A DNA stretch of 64,000 nt from Arcticibacterium luteifluviistationis (GCF_003258705.1 NZ_CP029480.1:2170001-2234000); one strand, 5' to 3'; positions 9,492-18,100 are shown, counted from the first letter of the stretch. The notes: generated by a model not told the origin, from the sequence alone. Made by a program: numbers and translations.

Positions 9492-10937
9492 ATGTCAAAA
9501 ACGATAAAAAACATCCACTTTATAGCCGTCGGCGGAGCTATCATGCACAACCTGGCATTAGCTTTACTTCAAAAAGGATATCGCGTAACTGGCTCAGATG
9601 ATGAAATTTACGACCCTGCCAAATCAAGATTAGAGAAAGCTGGTATTCTTCCGAAAAAAATAGGCTGGAATACCGACAACATCACAGAAGACTTGGATGC
9701 CGTGATTTTAGGTATGCATGCCAGAAAGGACAACCCTGAGCTAAAAAAAGCCGAAGAACTAGGTTTAAAGGTGTATTCGTTCCCTGAGTATGTTTTTGAG
9801 CAAACCAAAAATAAACAACGCATAGCCATAGCTGGTAGTCATGGAAAAACTTCCATTACCAGTATCATTTTGCATGTGTTAAAGTATTATAACAGAAATT
9901 TCGATTACCTGGTTGGAGCACAAATTGAGGGTTTTGACCTTATGGTAAAACTAACCGATGATGCTCCCGTAATTATACTAGAAGCTGACGAATACTTATC
10001 ATCTGCTTTAGAGATGAAATCAAAGTTTCTTTTCTACCACCCTCATATTACCTTAATATCTGGCATAGCTTGGGACCATTTTAATGTTTTCCCAAAATTT
10101 GAAGACTACGTCAAAGCTTTTGAACAATTAGCTGATGGCATGCCGAAAGCAAGCACATTACTTTGGGATGAAACAGATGATATTGCAAACATTATTGGCA
10201 AACAAGTTAGAGATGAAGTAAACCAAATTCCCTACAAAGCTCATCCTTATGAGGTTAAAGACGGTAAGATTTCTTTAAAAACTAAAAACGGCCCTGTTCC
10301 TCTAAAAATATTTGGAGAACATAACATGAAAAACCTTCAAGGGGCTAAAGAAATTTTAGAGAAAATAGCCATTACTGAGGATATGTTTTATAAGGCTATT
10401 CAGAGTTTTAGCGGTGCCGCCAAAAGGTTAGAAAAACTAGGAGAAAGTAAGAATACAGTTATTTACAGAGACTTTGCTCACGCACCTTCTAAAGTTGGAG
10501 CTACCACAAATGCGGGAAAAGAGCTTTATCCTGATAGAAAACTGGTAGCCTGTTACGAGCTACACACCTATAGTAGTTTGAGCAAAGACTTTTTACCACA
10601 TTACGCTGAAAAGCTAAATGCTGCCGACGACGCCGTAGTATTTTACAGCCCACATACGGTAGAAATGAAAAAGATGCCTCCTATTTCGCCTGAAGAAATT
10701 AAAGCGGCCTTTGGCAGAGAAGACTTGAAAATATTCACAACAGCGGAGGAGTTACAGGATTACCTAACAAGCATCAACTGGTACAAAGCCAATTTACTAT
10801 TGATGTCGTCTGGTACTTTTGGAGGTACTGACTTGCCTAAGCTTAGCGAAACTATTCTTAAGTTACCTGTAAAAAAAGAAGCTAGAAGTACCCAAAAGAA
10901 GAAATCTTGGAAAGGGATTTTTAAGAAGAAGAGTTAG
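9492..10937 (+). CDS. mpl: UDP-N-acetylmuramate:L-alanyl-gamma-D-glutamyl-meso-diaminopimelate ligase
   Basis: This 481-residue Mur ligase carries the ATP P-loop AGSHGKT (residues 114-120), LEADEY, and the Mpl-type SGAAKRLE and YRDFAHAPSKVGAT stretches. These favour Mpl over MurC. Mpl joins the recovered tripeptide to UDP-MurNAc in peptidoglycan recycling in the cytoplasm. The N-terminal domain starts with HFIAVGGAIMHNLAL, as expected. The C-terminus has a short lysine-rich tail. It is followed 16 bp later by an FMN reductase gene. Confidence 0.9.
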   Translation: MSKTIKNIHFIAVGGAIMHNLALALLQKGYRVTGSDDEIYDPAKSRLEKAGILPKKIGWNTDNITEDLDAVILGMHARKDNPELKKAEELGLKVYSFPEYVFEQTKNKQRIAIAGSHGKTSITSIILHVLKYYNRNFDYLVGAQIEGFDLMVKLTDDAPVIILEADEYLSSALEMKSKFLFYHPHITLISGIAWDHFNVFPKFEDYVKAFEQLADGMPKASTLLWDETDDIANIIGKQVRDEVNQIPYKAHPYEVKDGKISLKTKNGPVPLKIFGEHNMKNLQGAKEILEKIAITEDMFYKAIQSFSGAAKRLEKLGESKNTVIYRDFAHAPSKVGATTNAGKELYPDRKLVACYELHTYSSLSKDFLPHYAEKLNAADDAVVFYSPHTVEMKKMPPISPEEIKAAFGREDLKIFTTAEELQDYLTSINWYKANLLLMSSGTFGGTDLPKLSETILKLPVKKEARSTQKKKSWKGIFKKKS

Positions 10938-10953
10938 GTAAACCATAGTCAGA

Positions 10954-11478
10954 ATGAAACCAAACATTCTTGCCATTTCTGGTAGTTTAATAGAAAACTC
11001 CAGCAATAATAGGCTTATAGGCTTCATCAAAGAGACTTTTAAAAATGAGGCAGACATAAGTTTGCCTGAAAGCTTAGATAGTTTGCCTCATTTCAACCCC
11101 ACTATTGACAAGGGAAATACCCCAAAAACAGTCTTTCACTTCAGGCAACAAATCACCAATGCTGACGCTATATTAATAGTAACCCCCGAATACGTTTTCA
11201 GTATGCCAGCAGTCCTTAAAAATGCATTGGAATGGTGTGTTTCTACAGAAGTATTCACTGATAAACCAGTTGGAATTATTGTGGGAGCGGCTTCAGGAGA
11301 AAAAGCTATGGAACAGTTAGTGCTAGTTTTAGGCACTATTCAGTGCAAACTAAGCTCAGAAACGCAGTTGGTAATTTCTGGAATAAAGGGAAAGATGAAT
11401 CCTTCTATGAGTGGTGCTTTGCAAAAGGATTTAGATACTTTAATGAATTCTTTTTTACATCAAATAGAACACGGATAA
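10954..11478 (+). CDS. NADPH-dependent FMN reductase family protein
   Basis: The 174-residue flavodoxin-fold protein shows the flavin phosphate-binding start ILAISGSLIENSSNNRLI (residues 5-22) and the family signature VTPEYVFSMPAVLKNALEWC. It would reduce FMN or quinones with NADPH in the cytosol. The gene starts 16 bp after mpl, so co-transcription is likely, though no shared pathway is obvious. Confidence 0.85.
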   Translation: MKPNILAISGSLIENSSNNRLIGFIKETFKNEADISLPESLDSLPHFNPTIDKGNTPKTVFHFRQQITNADAILIVTPEYVFSMPAVLKNALEWCVSTEVFTDKPVGIIVGAASGEKAMEQLVLVLGTIQCKLSSETQLVISGIKGKMNPSMSGALQKDLDTLMNSFLHQIEHG

Positions 11479-11483
11479 ACAAG

Positions 11484-11526
11484 CCTGCCTGCCGGAAGAC
11501 AAGCCCGCCAGCCGACAGGCTGGGAT
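11484..11526. repeat. GC-rich REP-like element
   Basis: The sequence contains GCCTGCCTGCCGGAAGACAA followed by CCCGCCAGCCGACAGGC. It lies between convergent genes and shares its words with the dyad at 4532-4576. It is much richer in G+C than the flanks. Confidence 0.45.
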
Positions 11527-11558
11527 TGGGCACAGATTTTAATTCTTCCGTGCCCAAT
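11525..11558. terminator. Inverted repeat between convergent genes
   Basis: Perfect 9-bp arms ATTGGGCAC (11525-11533) and GTGCCCAAT (11550-11558) are separated by 16 bases. The position between the FMN reductase and the convergent Gfo/Idh/MocA gene suggests a bidirectional terminator. The loop is long and there is no strong T run. Confidence 0.4.
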
Positions 11559-11573
11559 TATTTATTACTAATT

Positions 11574-12863
11574 TTAGCTAGGATAAACCCACTCTCCTCT
11601 ATAATCACGGGTAAGAAGCTTATTGGCTTCTGCATCTCCCGTTACCATATCTTTTTCGTGGTCCCAGATGATACTTCTTCCCAAATCATTTGACAGCATT
11701 CCTAAAAGCGACATATTGGTAGCTTGACGCCCATGTTCTATATCGGCATGAGGTAGCTCTCCAGTTTTAATAGAGTTTAAGAAATCAGCCCACACTAATT
11801 TGATATTTTGACCGTCTGGCAAATCTAGCTGTGGATCTTCATGAATCGTTGTGGCATTTTTACCATGCGGATAGAAGGTCCAGCCGCCATGCCAGCCCAT
11901 GTGAAAAGTACCTTCAGTTCCATGGAAATAAGCACCCACATTTTCGCCTTGCTGTACAGGTCGGGTATTATTGATGCTGTGTTCCCAGAAACAAATAAAG
12001 TCTTCAAATTCGTAGGTTACCAATTGATTTTCAGGAACCGTCTGAATATTATCATGAATTTTCTTGGTACTGGTAGAGAATATTTTCTTTGGAGCCTTCT
12101 CTTCCGTCCACCAAAGAATTTGGTCAAACCAATGCGGTGCCCAGTCTCCTAAAGTACCATTGGCAAATTCTCTTTGACGTCGCCATGCTCGTGGATGAAT
12201 ACCTGAATGATAATCTATCAATTTGGCTGGACCACAGTACATATCCCAGTCCATATCTGCCGGTTTAGGTTCACTTGGCTTTTGCTTACCTCCGTTACCA
12301 GAATAATTCACAAAAGCACGTACTTCCTGAATTCTACCCACTTTACCAGATTTCAAGAATTCCATTCCGCTTACGTTATGTGGCGAATATCTTCTGTGAA
12401 AATCTACAATACATATTCTATTATTGGCTCTGGCAGCTTTTTGAATAGCTGTTCCTTCTTTGAGCGTATGAGCTATTGGTTTTTCTAAGAAAACATGACA
12501 GCCATTATTTAAAGCATGAATCGCTATTAAAGCATGCCAATGGTCTGGCGTGGCATTAATAACCAAGTCAGGTTTGGCGTTTTTTATGCAATCTCTAAAG
12601 TCTTTAAATTTCTTTGGCTTATCTGTACACCAAGTATTTAGCTCCTTTGCACAGGTGTCAATTTGAGCCTCATGCACATCACACAAAGCTACCACTTCCA
12701 CTACCCCACTGGCTACGGCTTCTCTTAAAATATTAGTCCCCCACCAACCACAGCCAATTAGTGCCACACGGTACTTTGATGCATTAGCATAGGTAATAAA
12801 TGGTCTTGAAAGTATTCCTGCGGAGGCCAATGCAGAAGTTTTAAGAAATGTTTTACGGTTCAT
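11574..12863 (-). CDS. Exported Gfo/Idh/MocA family oxidoreductase with Tat-like leader
   Basis: The 429-residue protein begins MNRKTFLKTSALASAGIL, a Tat-like leader in which the twin arginine is Arg-Lys. The Rossmann motif follows at about residues 32-45 (RVALIGCGWWGTNIL) and a canonical EKP in HVFLEKPIAHT. The C-terminal domain contains WAPHWFDQILWW and GTEGTFHMGWHGGW, typical of the large exported Gfo/Idh/MocA proteins of Bacteroidota and Planctomycetota. The likely role is oxidation of a sugar or glycoside after Tat export with bound cofactor. The RK leader makes export likely but not certain. It converges on the FMN reductase gene. Confidence 0.88.
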   Translation of the reverse strand: MNRKTFLKTSALASAGILSRPFITYANASKYRVALIGCGWWGTNILREAVASGVVEVVALCDVHEAQIDTCAKELNTWCTDKPKKFKDFRDCIKNAKPDLVINATPDHWHALIAIHALNNGCHVFLEKPIAHTLKEGTAIQKAARANNRICIVDFHRRYSPHNVSGMEFLKSGKVGRIQEVRAFVNYSGNGGKQKPSEPKPADMDWDMYCGPAKLIDYHSGIHPRAWRRQREFANGTLGDWAPHWFDQILWWTEEKAPKKIFSTSTKKIHDNIQTVPENQLVTYEFEDFICFWEHSINNTRPVQQGENVGAYFHGTEGTFHMGWHGGWTFYPHGKNATTIHEDPQLDLPDGQNIKLVWADFLNSIKTGELPHADIEHGRQATNMSLLGMLSNDLGRSIIWDHEKDMVTGDAEANKLLTRDYRGEWVYPS

Positions 12864-13028
12864 ATGGTTGAGTTTTATCCTTAAAAGTAAGCTTATTTAG
12901 AATAAATTGAATCATTAAATAGACCAAAACAACAATTGAAACATCCTTAATATATTCCAGATAATACGGCTTTTGAACGAACTTTTCTTGACAGATAATC
13001 ATTTAATTTATAACCAAAATCACCTTCA

Positions 13029-14162
13029 ATGCCATTCAATTTCGACAAACCAACGAACAGAAAAAACTCTGGAAGTATAAAATGGGATAAATTCCCTGAT
13101 GACGTTTTACCCCTTTGGATAGCCGATATGGACTTTGAAAGTCCTGTAGAAATCACAGAGGCTCTTCAGAAGATAGTGGACCATAAAATATATGGTTACG
13201 CAATGGGTTCGGATGACCTTTACGAAGTCATTATAGAGCGGTTAGCTACGAGACATAACTGGAAAGTAGAAAAAGACTGGATAGTATTATTGCCTGGCTT
13301 GGTACCTGGCTTGCATGCTTCTGCACGTATTTTCAATGATACTGCCGCAGAGATCATGACCTCCACACCCGTTTACTTGCATTTAAGTTTGGCTGGAAAA
13401 ACCATTGGTTTAAAAACTGCGGAAGTTCCTTTTGTTTGGCAAAACGAACGATGGGAGATGGATTTTCAAGAAATGGAAAAACAGGTCAATGCCAATACTA
13501 AAATGTATATGCTTTGCAATCCTCATAATCCTAACGGAAGAGTATTTGACAAAGCAGAATTGACTGCCTTAACAGCCTTTTGCGAAAAGCATGAGTTAAT
13601 TTTAGTTTCTGATGAAATCCATTGCGATTTGATTTTAGATTCCGAAGCCAAGCATATTTCTGCAGCTTCTTTAGATAGCCGTACGGAGCAAAATAGTATT
13701 ACACTCTTGGCTCCTAGCAAAACATTCAACATTGCTGGTTTAGGTGGCTCTATGGCCATTATACCAAATCCTGAAATACGTAAGAAATTCCAAGATGTAG
13801 GCTTCGGTATCATGCCTCACAACAATTATTTCATGGCTCAAACCATGCTGGCAGCCTATAAACATGGCGAACCTTGGAGAAAAGAACTTGTGGCTTACTT
13901 GAAGTCAAACCATGATTATTTATTGGAGGAAATCAACAAAATTCCTTCATTAACCATGGCTCCTTTAGAGGCCACATACCTAGCTTGGATAAAATGCGAT
14001 AGAAAAGATATACCAAATCTGGAGGATTATCTAATCAATTACGGACTTGGTGTTTCTGGTGGACATCAGTTCAAAGGAAAAGGCTATTTTAGATTAAACT
14101 TTGGAACACAGCGAGCAAATTTAGAACTGGCAGTGGAGCGTTTGAAGGAGGCCTTTGGGTAG
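13029..14162 (+). CDS. PatB/MalY family PLP-dependent cystathionine beta-lyase
   Basis: The 377-residue fold-type I aminotransferase-like enzyme has the PatB-type start (LPLWIADMDFESP), the substrate-site CNPHNPNGRVF at about 163-173, the PLP phenol contact SDEIHCDL at 194-201, and the Schiff-base lysine K231 in APSKTFNIAGL. Members cleave cystathionine or other C-S bonds to homocysteine or thiol, pyruvate and ammonia. It is monocistronic as far as can be seen. Confidence 0.9.
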   Translation: MPFNFDKPTNRKNSGSIKWDKFPDDVLPLWIADMDFESPVEITEALQKIVDHKIYGYAMGSDDLYEVIIERLATRHNWKVEKDWIVLLPGLVPGLHASARIFNDTAAEIMTSTPVYLHLSLAGKTIGLKTAEVPFVWQNERWEMDFQEMEKQVNANTKMYMLCNPHNPNGRVFDKAELTALTAFCEKHELILVSDEIHCDLILDSEAKHISAASLDSRTEQNSITLLAPSKTFNIAGLGGSMAIIPNPEIRKKFQDVGFGIMPHNNYFMAQTMLAAYKHGEPWRKELVAYLKSNHDYLLEEINKIPSLTMAPLEATYLAWIKCDRKDIPNLEDYLINYGLGVSGGHQFKGKGYFRLNFGTQRANLELAVERLKEAFG

Positions 14163-14265
14163 ATATTAGTTTTTTCGATATTAGATATTAGTACTTATCA
14201 GTCGATATCCGATATTGGTACTCGTTCTTCGACACTAGTCTGCTTATTGATATTTGTTCTTTTTT
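14163..14265. repeat. Degenerate A+T-rich tandem-like intergenic repeat
   Basis: Words of the form TCGATATTAGATATTAGTAC, TCGATATCCGATATTGGTAC and TCGACACTAG recur about every 30 bases between the PatB-like and aldo/keto reductase genes. The units are imperfect and no gene is present. Confidence 0.4.
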
Positions 14266-14323
14266 TACATCCTAAAAAGCTCTTAGCTAAATGCCCAAAG
14301 CTATTTGCCATTAATTACAAAAA

Positions 14324-15274
14324 ATGAAATACTTAGAACTTTCGAATAAAGATAAAATGCCCGCTCTGGGTTTAGGAACTTGGAAAGCAGCTCCTGGAGA
14401 TGTTTACAAGGCAGTCAGAACTGCTATTACCTTAGGTTATACGCATTTTGACTGTGCCCATGTTTATGGCAACGAAAAAGAAATCGGCGAAGCTTTCTCC
14501 GATGCTTTTAAAGCTGGTGAAGCCAAAAGAGAAGACCTTTGGATTACTTCTAAACTTTGGAATAATTCTCACAGAGCAGAGCAAATTGAACCTGCACTAA
14601 AGGTCACTTTAGAAAACCTGCAATTAGATTACCTAGACCTCTACCTTATTCACTGGCCGGTAGTTTTGAAAGACACTAGCATGTATCCTGAAACAAGTAC
14701 AGATATGGTGAGTCTTAGTGTTACGCCATTAGAAGAAACATGGAAAGGCATGATAGCCATGAAAGAGAATGGCTTGGCAAAACATATTGGTGTGTCTAAT
14801 TTTAGTCCGAGTAAAATGGATGACTTGATAGCTAAAACAGGCGTAACTCCTGAAGTAAATCAGGTAGAAATGCACCTTTTCTTACAGCAAAACGAGCTTA
14901 AAAGCTACTGTGATACAAAGAACATTATCATGACCGCTTATGCTCCACTGGGTTCTGCAGACAGACCAGCGGTAAGAAAAGCAGCCGACGAGCCTAAGCT
15001 TTTTGACAGCGAAGTAGTTAAGAGCATTGCAAAAGAAAAAGGCTGTTCAGCCGCACAAGTAATGTTAGCATGGGCTGTGGTGCGAGGTACCACGGTTATA
15101 CCTAAATCTGTAAACGAATCTCGTTTGGCAGAAAATTTAGCTGCTGCGGATATAGAGCTTTCAGATGCTCAAATGAAAGCCTTAAACGATTTAAACAAAG
15201 ACTTCCGATTTATCAAAGGAGACTTCTGGTGCATGGAAGGCTCTGATTATACGTTTGAAAATCTTTGGGGATAA
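14324..15274 (+). CDS. Aldo/keto reductase
   Basis: The 316-residue TIM-barrel NADPH-dependent reductase shows the full catalytic tetrad: D43 and Y48 (HFDCAHVYGNE), K77 (WITSKLWN) and H110 (LYLIHWPVV). The AKR signature IGVSNFSPSKMDDL and the NADPH-binding PKSVNESRLAEN near the C-terminus are present. It likely reduces sugar or other aldehydes to alcohols. It ends at a strong bidirectional terminator. Confidence 0.93.
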   Translation: MKYLELSNKDKMPALGLGTWKAAPGDVYKAVRTAITLGYTHFDCAHVYGNEKEIGEAFSDAFKAGEAKREDLWITSKLWNNSHRAEQIEPALKVTLENLQLDYLDLYLIHWPVVLKDTSMYPETSTDMVSLSVTPLEETWKGMIAMKENGLAKHIGVSNFSPSKMDDLIAKTGVTPEVNQVEMHLFLQQNELKSYCDTKNIIMTAYAPLGSADRPAVRKAADEPKLFDSEVVKSIAKEKGCSAAQVMLAWAVVRGTTVIPKSVNESRLAENLAAADIELSDAQMKALNDLNKDFRFIKGDFWCMEGSDYTFENLWG

Positions 15275-15295
15275 AATCCTATTCATTGATAAAGT

Positions 15296-15327
15296 AAAAG
15301 CGGCAATTCTGATGAATTGCCGCTTTT
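15296..15327. terminator. Bidirectional intrinsic terminator
   Basis: A perfect 14-bp stem, AAAAGCGGCAATTC and GAATTGCCGCTTTT, closes a TGAT loop. It has A/T runs on both sides and lies between the convergent aldo/keto reductase and SDR genes. Confidence 0.85.
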
Positions 15328-15350
15328 CTAATTTTAAAATGATGCCAGGC

Positions 15351-16073
15351 TTAAGCCATGACCACATTATCAGAAAACGATTGGTATGCTCCTTCAAATT
15401 GTTTCGCCATTTCGTCTGGGAATAAATGGAAATCTCCAGCTTTTAGCGAGCTCACTATACCTTCTGAAACCACAGAAACATCTGAAGCTTCTGTAAAACC
15501 TGCTGCAGCTCCCATGTCTGTAGCGATAGGCCCTGGATGAACACTTAATACACTAACACCTTTCTCTCCTAACTTCACTCTCAAACCTTGCGTTAAAGAA
15601 TAAGAAGCTGCTTTTGAAGCAGAATAAGTAGATAAATCAGGGAAGTTTTTAATAGACGCCACCGAATTTAACTGAACTAAAGCACCTTTATGACTTTCTA
15701 AAGTTGCTGCGAATGCATTAGCTACACGTAGCAAACCAAATACGTTTACGTCAAATTCTTGTGTCAAAGCCTCTTCTGCATTATCGCTAAGAGGAGAAGC
15801 TAACTTTGCTATTCCTGCATTATTCACCACAATGTCTACATCCTTTGCGGCTTCGGCCAATGCATTTATAGAAGCTTGATTGGTCAAATCTGCCTGAAGT
15901 GTTACCACTTTGTCGCCATATTTTTCTTCTAAAGCTTTTGTAGAATTAACGTCACGTACTGCCAAATACACTTTCTTGGCTCCGTGATTTAAAAATGACT
16001 CCGTAATAGCTTTCCCAATTCCACGATTTGCTCCTGTGATTAAGGCTACTTTATTTTCGATAGTAATACTCAT
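15351..16073 (-). CDS. Short-chain dehydrogenase/reductase (SDR)
   Basis: The 240-residue classical SDR has the cofactor motif TGANRGIG (residues 13-20), NNAG (about 84-87), N110, S137, and the catalytic Y150-x3-K154 in STYSASKAASYS. It oxidises or reduces an unknown alcohol or carbonyl with NAD(P)(H). It is the third gene of a same-strand group with a peroxiredoxin-like protein and a TetR regulator. Its start is preceded 22 bp upstream by the shared operator-like palindrome. Confidence 0.92.
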   Translation of the reverse strand: MSITIENKVALITGANRGIGKAITESFLNHGAKKVYLAVRDVNSTKALEEKYGDKVVTLQADLTNQASINALAEAAKDVDIVVNNAGIAKLASPLSDNAEEALTQEFDVNVFGLLRVANAFAATLESHKGALVQLNSVASIKNFPDLSTYSASKAASYSLTQGLRVKLGEKGVSVLSVHPGPIATDMGAAAGFTEASDVSVVSEGIVSSLKAGDFHLFPDEMAKQFEGAYQSFSDNVVMA

Positions 16074-16095
16074 AATTTGTTGTTATTAAAACTTA

Positions 16096-16111
16096 CTAAG
16101 CGTTTGCTTAG
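16096..16111. promoter_or_regulatory. TetR operator candidate 1
   Basis: CTAAGCGTTTGCTTAG is a 6-4-6 inverted repeat with perfect arms. It lies just upstream of the SDR start codon. The same arms and spacer length recur before the other two genes of the group. Confidence 0.75.
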
Positions 16112-16139
16112 ATTTGATGTAAAAAAATATAAAAGAAGT

Positions 16140-16715
16140 TTAGGCGTACGCCAAAACTTGAGACTCTGTTTTCGCTATTGTCAATAAATCTTCAACAGCT
16201 ACGTGGTCACCATAATGCTCAGCATAATGTGCCATTACAATTTCACCTTCTGGGTTTACTAAAAATTCAGCTGGTAATAAGGCCTTATCCGTATCTGGTT
16301 CTTCGTCTTTAAGTTTTGATTTCAGTTTCATGGCATCCACCATCAATTTTGGATGAAGAAGCAATTTAAACATCGAACTTTTAGACGACTTAGTAACACC
16401 GTATTGCTCAAAAATCACCTTCTGCTCATCAGACACTAAAGGAAAAGGTGTGGTGGCATGCTCTCCTACTTTCAGCATACTCTCGGCACTGGAAGGCCAA
16501 ATACTGATAATATCAATATCATTTTCGCCAAACTCGTCATACCTGCTAATTAGCTCATTGGTTCTTAAAACACAAAACGGGCAAGCCGCAAAACGATGAA
16601 AAGATATCAAGGTCCACTTGTTTGCATGAAAAGGAGTCACCTTATGATTTCGAATATCTTTGGTGGCAAATACTGGAGCCTTATCTCCTACTTTCAATCT
16701 TAAATTATTATTCAT
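16140..16715 (-). CDS. Peroxiredoxin-like (AhpC/TSA, thioredoxin fold) protein
   Basis: The 191-residue cytosolic thioredoxin-fold protein has a CxxC site at C45 and C48 (FHRFAACPFCVLRTNEL) and an early LKVGDKAPVFATKDI typical of AhpC/TSA redoxins. The CPFC pair suggests disulfide-based peroxide or thiol chemistry rather than the usual single peroxidatic Cys motif. It lies between the TetR and SDR genes on one strand, with its own copy of the operator, and probably belongs to an oxidative or electrophile stress response. Confidence 0.85.
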   Translation of the reverse strand: MNNNLRLKVGDKAPVFATKDIRNHKVTPFHANKWTLISFHRFAACPFCVLRTNELISRYDEFGENDIDIISIWPSSAESMLKVGEHATTPFPLVSDEQKVIFEQYGVTKSSKSSMFKLLLHPKLMVDAMKLKSKLKDEEPDTDKALLPAEFLVNPEGEIVMAHYAEHYGDHVAVEDLLTIAKTESQVLAYA

Positions 16716-16733
16716 AATACTATATTTTCATTA

Positions 16734-16749
16734 CTAAGCAATCGCTTAG
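16734..16749. promoter_or_regulatory. TetR operator candidate 2
   Basis: CTAAGCAATCGCTTAG has the same perfect 6-bp arms and 4-bp spacer as the site at 16096. It lies 18 bp upstream of the peroxiredoxin-like start. Confidence 0.75.
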
Positions 16750-16768
16750 TTTTAGTTCAAAAAAAATG

Positions 16769-17332
16769 TCAAAGATTACTAAAAGTCGTTTCTATAAAAT
16801 CTTCTAACTGCTCTTGAGAATAAACCCTAGAAGCTTGTGATAAACCCTGAAGCGAAATCATCAAATAGTTGGCTTGCCTTTCAATATCTTGTGCGTCTTT
16901 TCCTGTTTCCTGTGCCAAATTTTCTATGAAAAGGTCTTTTAAACTGTTTGAAAACTTCATCAACTCTCCTAAAATAGTAGGGTCCGATTTTTCACAAGTT
17001 TCACTCATGGTATTCGCTACCATACAGCCTTTTTTTAAATCACTGTCTTTAGAAAACCCCTGAAAATCATAAAAGTATTCTTTGATGCCAACAATGCCAT
17101 TTCGGGAAGCTTTTAGTTTGTCTGTAATACAGCTCAACTTCTTCTTATAACACTTCACACTCTCTAAAAAGACACCTTGCTTATTGCCAAAGCTAGAATA
17201 AATAGAAAACTGGTTAATGCCCATTTCCTTTTCTAGCATACGTACAGAAGTAGCCTCATAGCCGTTTTTCCAGAAAACAGCCATCGCCTTTTCTATCACC
17301 TCTTCTTCACAATATGCCTTTTGTCTTCCCAT
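16769..17332 (-). CDS. TetR family transcriptional repressor
   Basis: The 187-residue protein has a typical TetR N-terminal helix-turn-helix (VIEKAMAVFWKNGYEATSV, then MGINQFSIYSSFGNKQ, residues about 12-57) and a helical ligand domain. The ligand domain includes CMVANTMSE in the TetR_C-type region. The three copies of CTAAGC-N4-GCTTAG in front of itself, the peroxiredoxin-like gene and the SDR make it the probable repressor of all three, including itself. Ligand unknown; an electrophile or oxidant is plausible from the target genes. Confidence 0.93.
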   Translation of the reverse strand: MGRQKAYCEEEVIEKAMAVFWKNGYEATSVRMLEKEMGINQFSIYSSFGNKQGVFLESVKCYKKKLSCITDKLKASRNGIVGIKEYFYDFQGFSKDSDLKKGCMVANTMSETCEKSDPTILGELMKFSNSLKDLFIENLAQETGKDAQDIERQANYLMISLQGLSQASRVYSQEQLEDFIETTFSNL

Positions 17333-17344
17333 TACTCTGCAAAG

Positions 17345-17360
17345 CTAAGCAAGTGCTTTG
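17345..17360. promoter_or_regulatory. TetR operator candidate 3 (one mismatch)
   Basis: CTAAGCAAGTGCTTTG keeps the arms and 4-bp spacer of the two other sites with a single mismatch in the right arm. It lies 12 bp upstream of the TetR start codon, as expected for autorepression. Confidence 0.65.
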
Positions 17361-17509
17361 AAATAAAAAAGTTTTAAAAGTGTTTTGTTTAGAAGTGAAA
17401 TATTACTTTTCATTATTGATTTTTATAATTCAAAAAAAATCTATCTCTAAAAAATAGCCCCTTAGAGCATCTAAAGGCAAATAACACTTAAAAAAAACGT
17501 TATGAATTC

Positions 17510-18100
17510 ATGACTCATGATAATAAAAACAGAGCATTAGCTTATGATACCCAAGCTCGTTATTTCCTAGAATCAGCGGCATTAGTAAGTCAACATATTG
17601 CTTCAAAAGGTAAAAACCCTTCAGCCAATTACAAAAACTTCGAAACAGTTATAATTGGCACCAACCATTCTTTTGCTGCGGAGATCCTATTAAAAGGAAT
17701 AATTTTCTTTCATAATGGCTCACATCCAAAAAAACATGAGATAGAAGAACTTTTAAATCATCAATCATGTGAGCAATTAAAAGCTAGAATAATTGAGGCA
17801 TTCCAACCTGAAGTTCATACTTCTTATACAAAAAAACAACTCGAACATCACCTAAGAAAATATATTCTTAAGCTTGATGAAAATAATAGATTCGATAAAA
17901 AAGAAATAGAAAAAATAGAAAGTATTACAGAACATTTTGTTTTTGGAACTTTTGAATATTTTTTAAAACTACATAGTAATCATTTTATCAAAATGCGTTA
18001 CGCATGTGAATGTTTCCCTCCACCTTTAGATATGAATTTCACATCTTTCTTAAATAACCAACTAAGAAATGAATTAGAGGTAAATTTACTTGAATTATAA
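17510..18100 (+). CDS. Hypothetical protein with HEPN-like features
   Basis: The 196-residue, mostly helical protein contains AEILLKGIIFFHNGSHPKKHEIEELL (about residues 58-83, quoted here in part: AEILLKGI and HEIEELL). This matches the pattern of HEPN domains, where a Glu-x-LLK helix is followed by a conserved His-x-x-x-x-Leu. Near the C-terminus is IKMRYACE, like the terminal Arg-Tyr of several HEPN families. A canonical Rx4-6H catalytic motif is not evident, and no nucleotidyltransferase partner lies beside it. The gene looks A-rich. Function unknown. Confidence 0.6.
   Translation: MTHDNKNRALAYDTQARYFLESAALVSQHIASKGKNPSANYKNFETVIIGTNHSFAAEILLKGIIFFHNGSHPKKHEIEELLNHQSCEQLKARIIEAFQPEVHTSYTKKQLEHHLRKYILKLDENNRFDKKEIEKIESITEHFVFGTFEYFLKLHSNHFIKMRYACECFPPPLDMNFTSFLNNQLRNELEVNLLEL

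Noticed and set aside
11841-12152. 103-codon frame opposite the exported Gfo/Idh/MocA gene
   Set aside because: Antisense shadow of a clear enzyme gene; no independent evidence.
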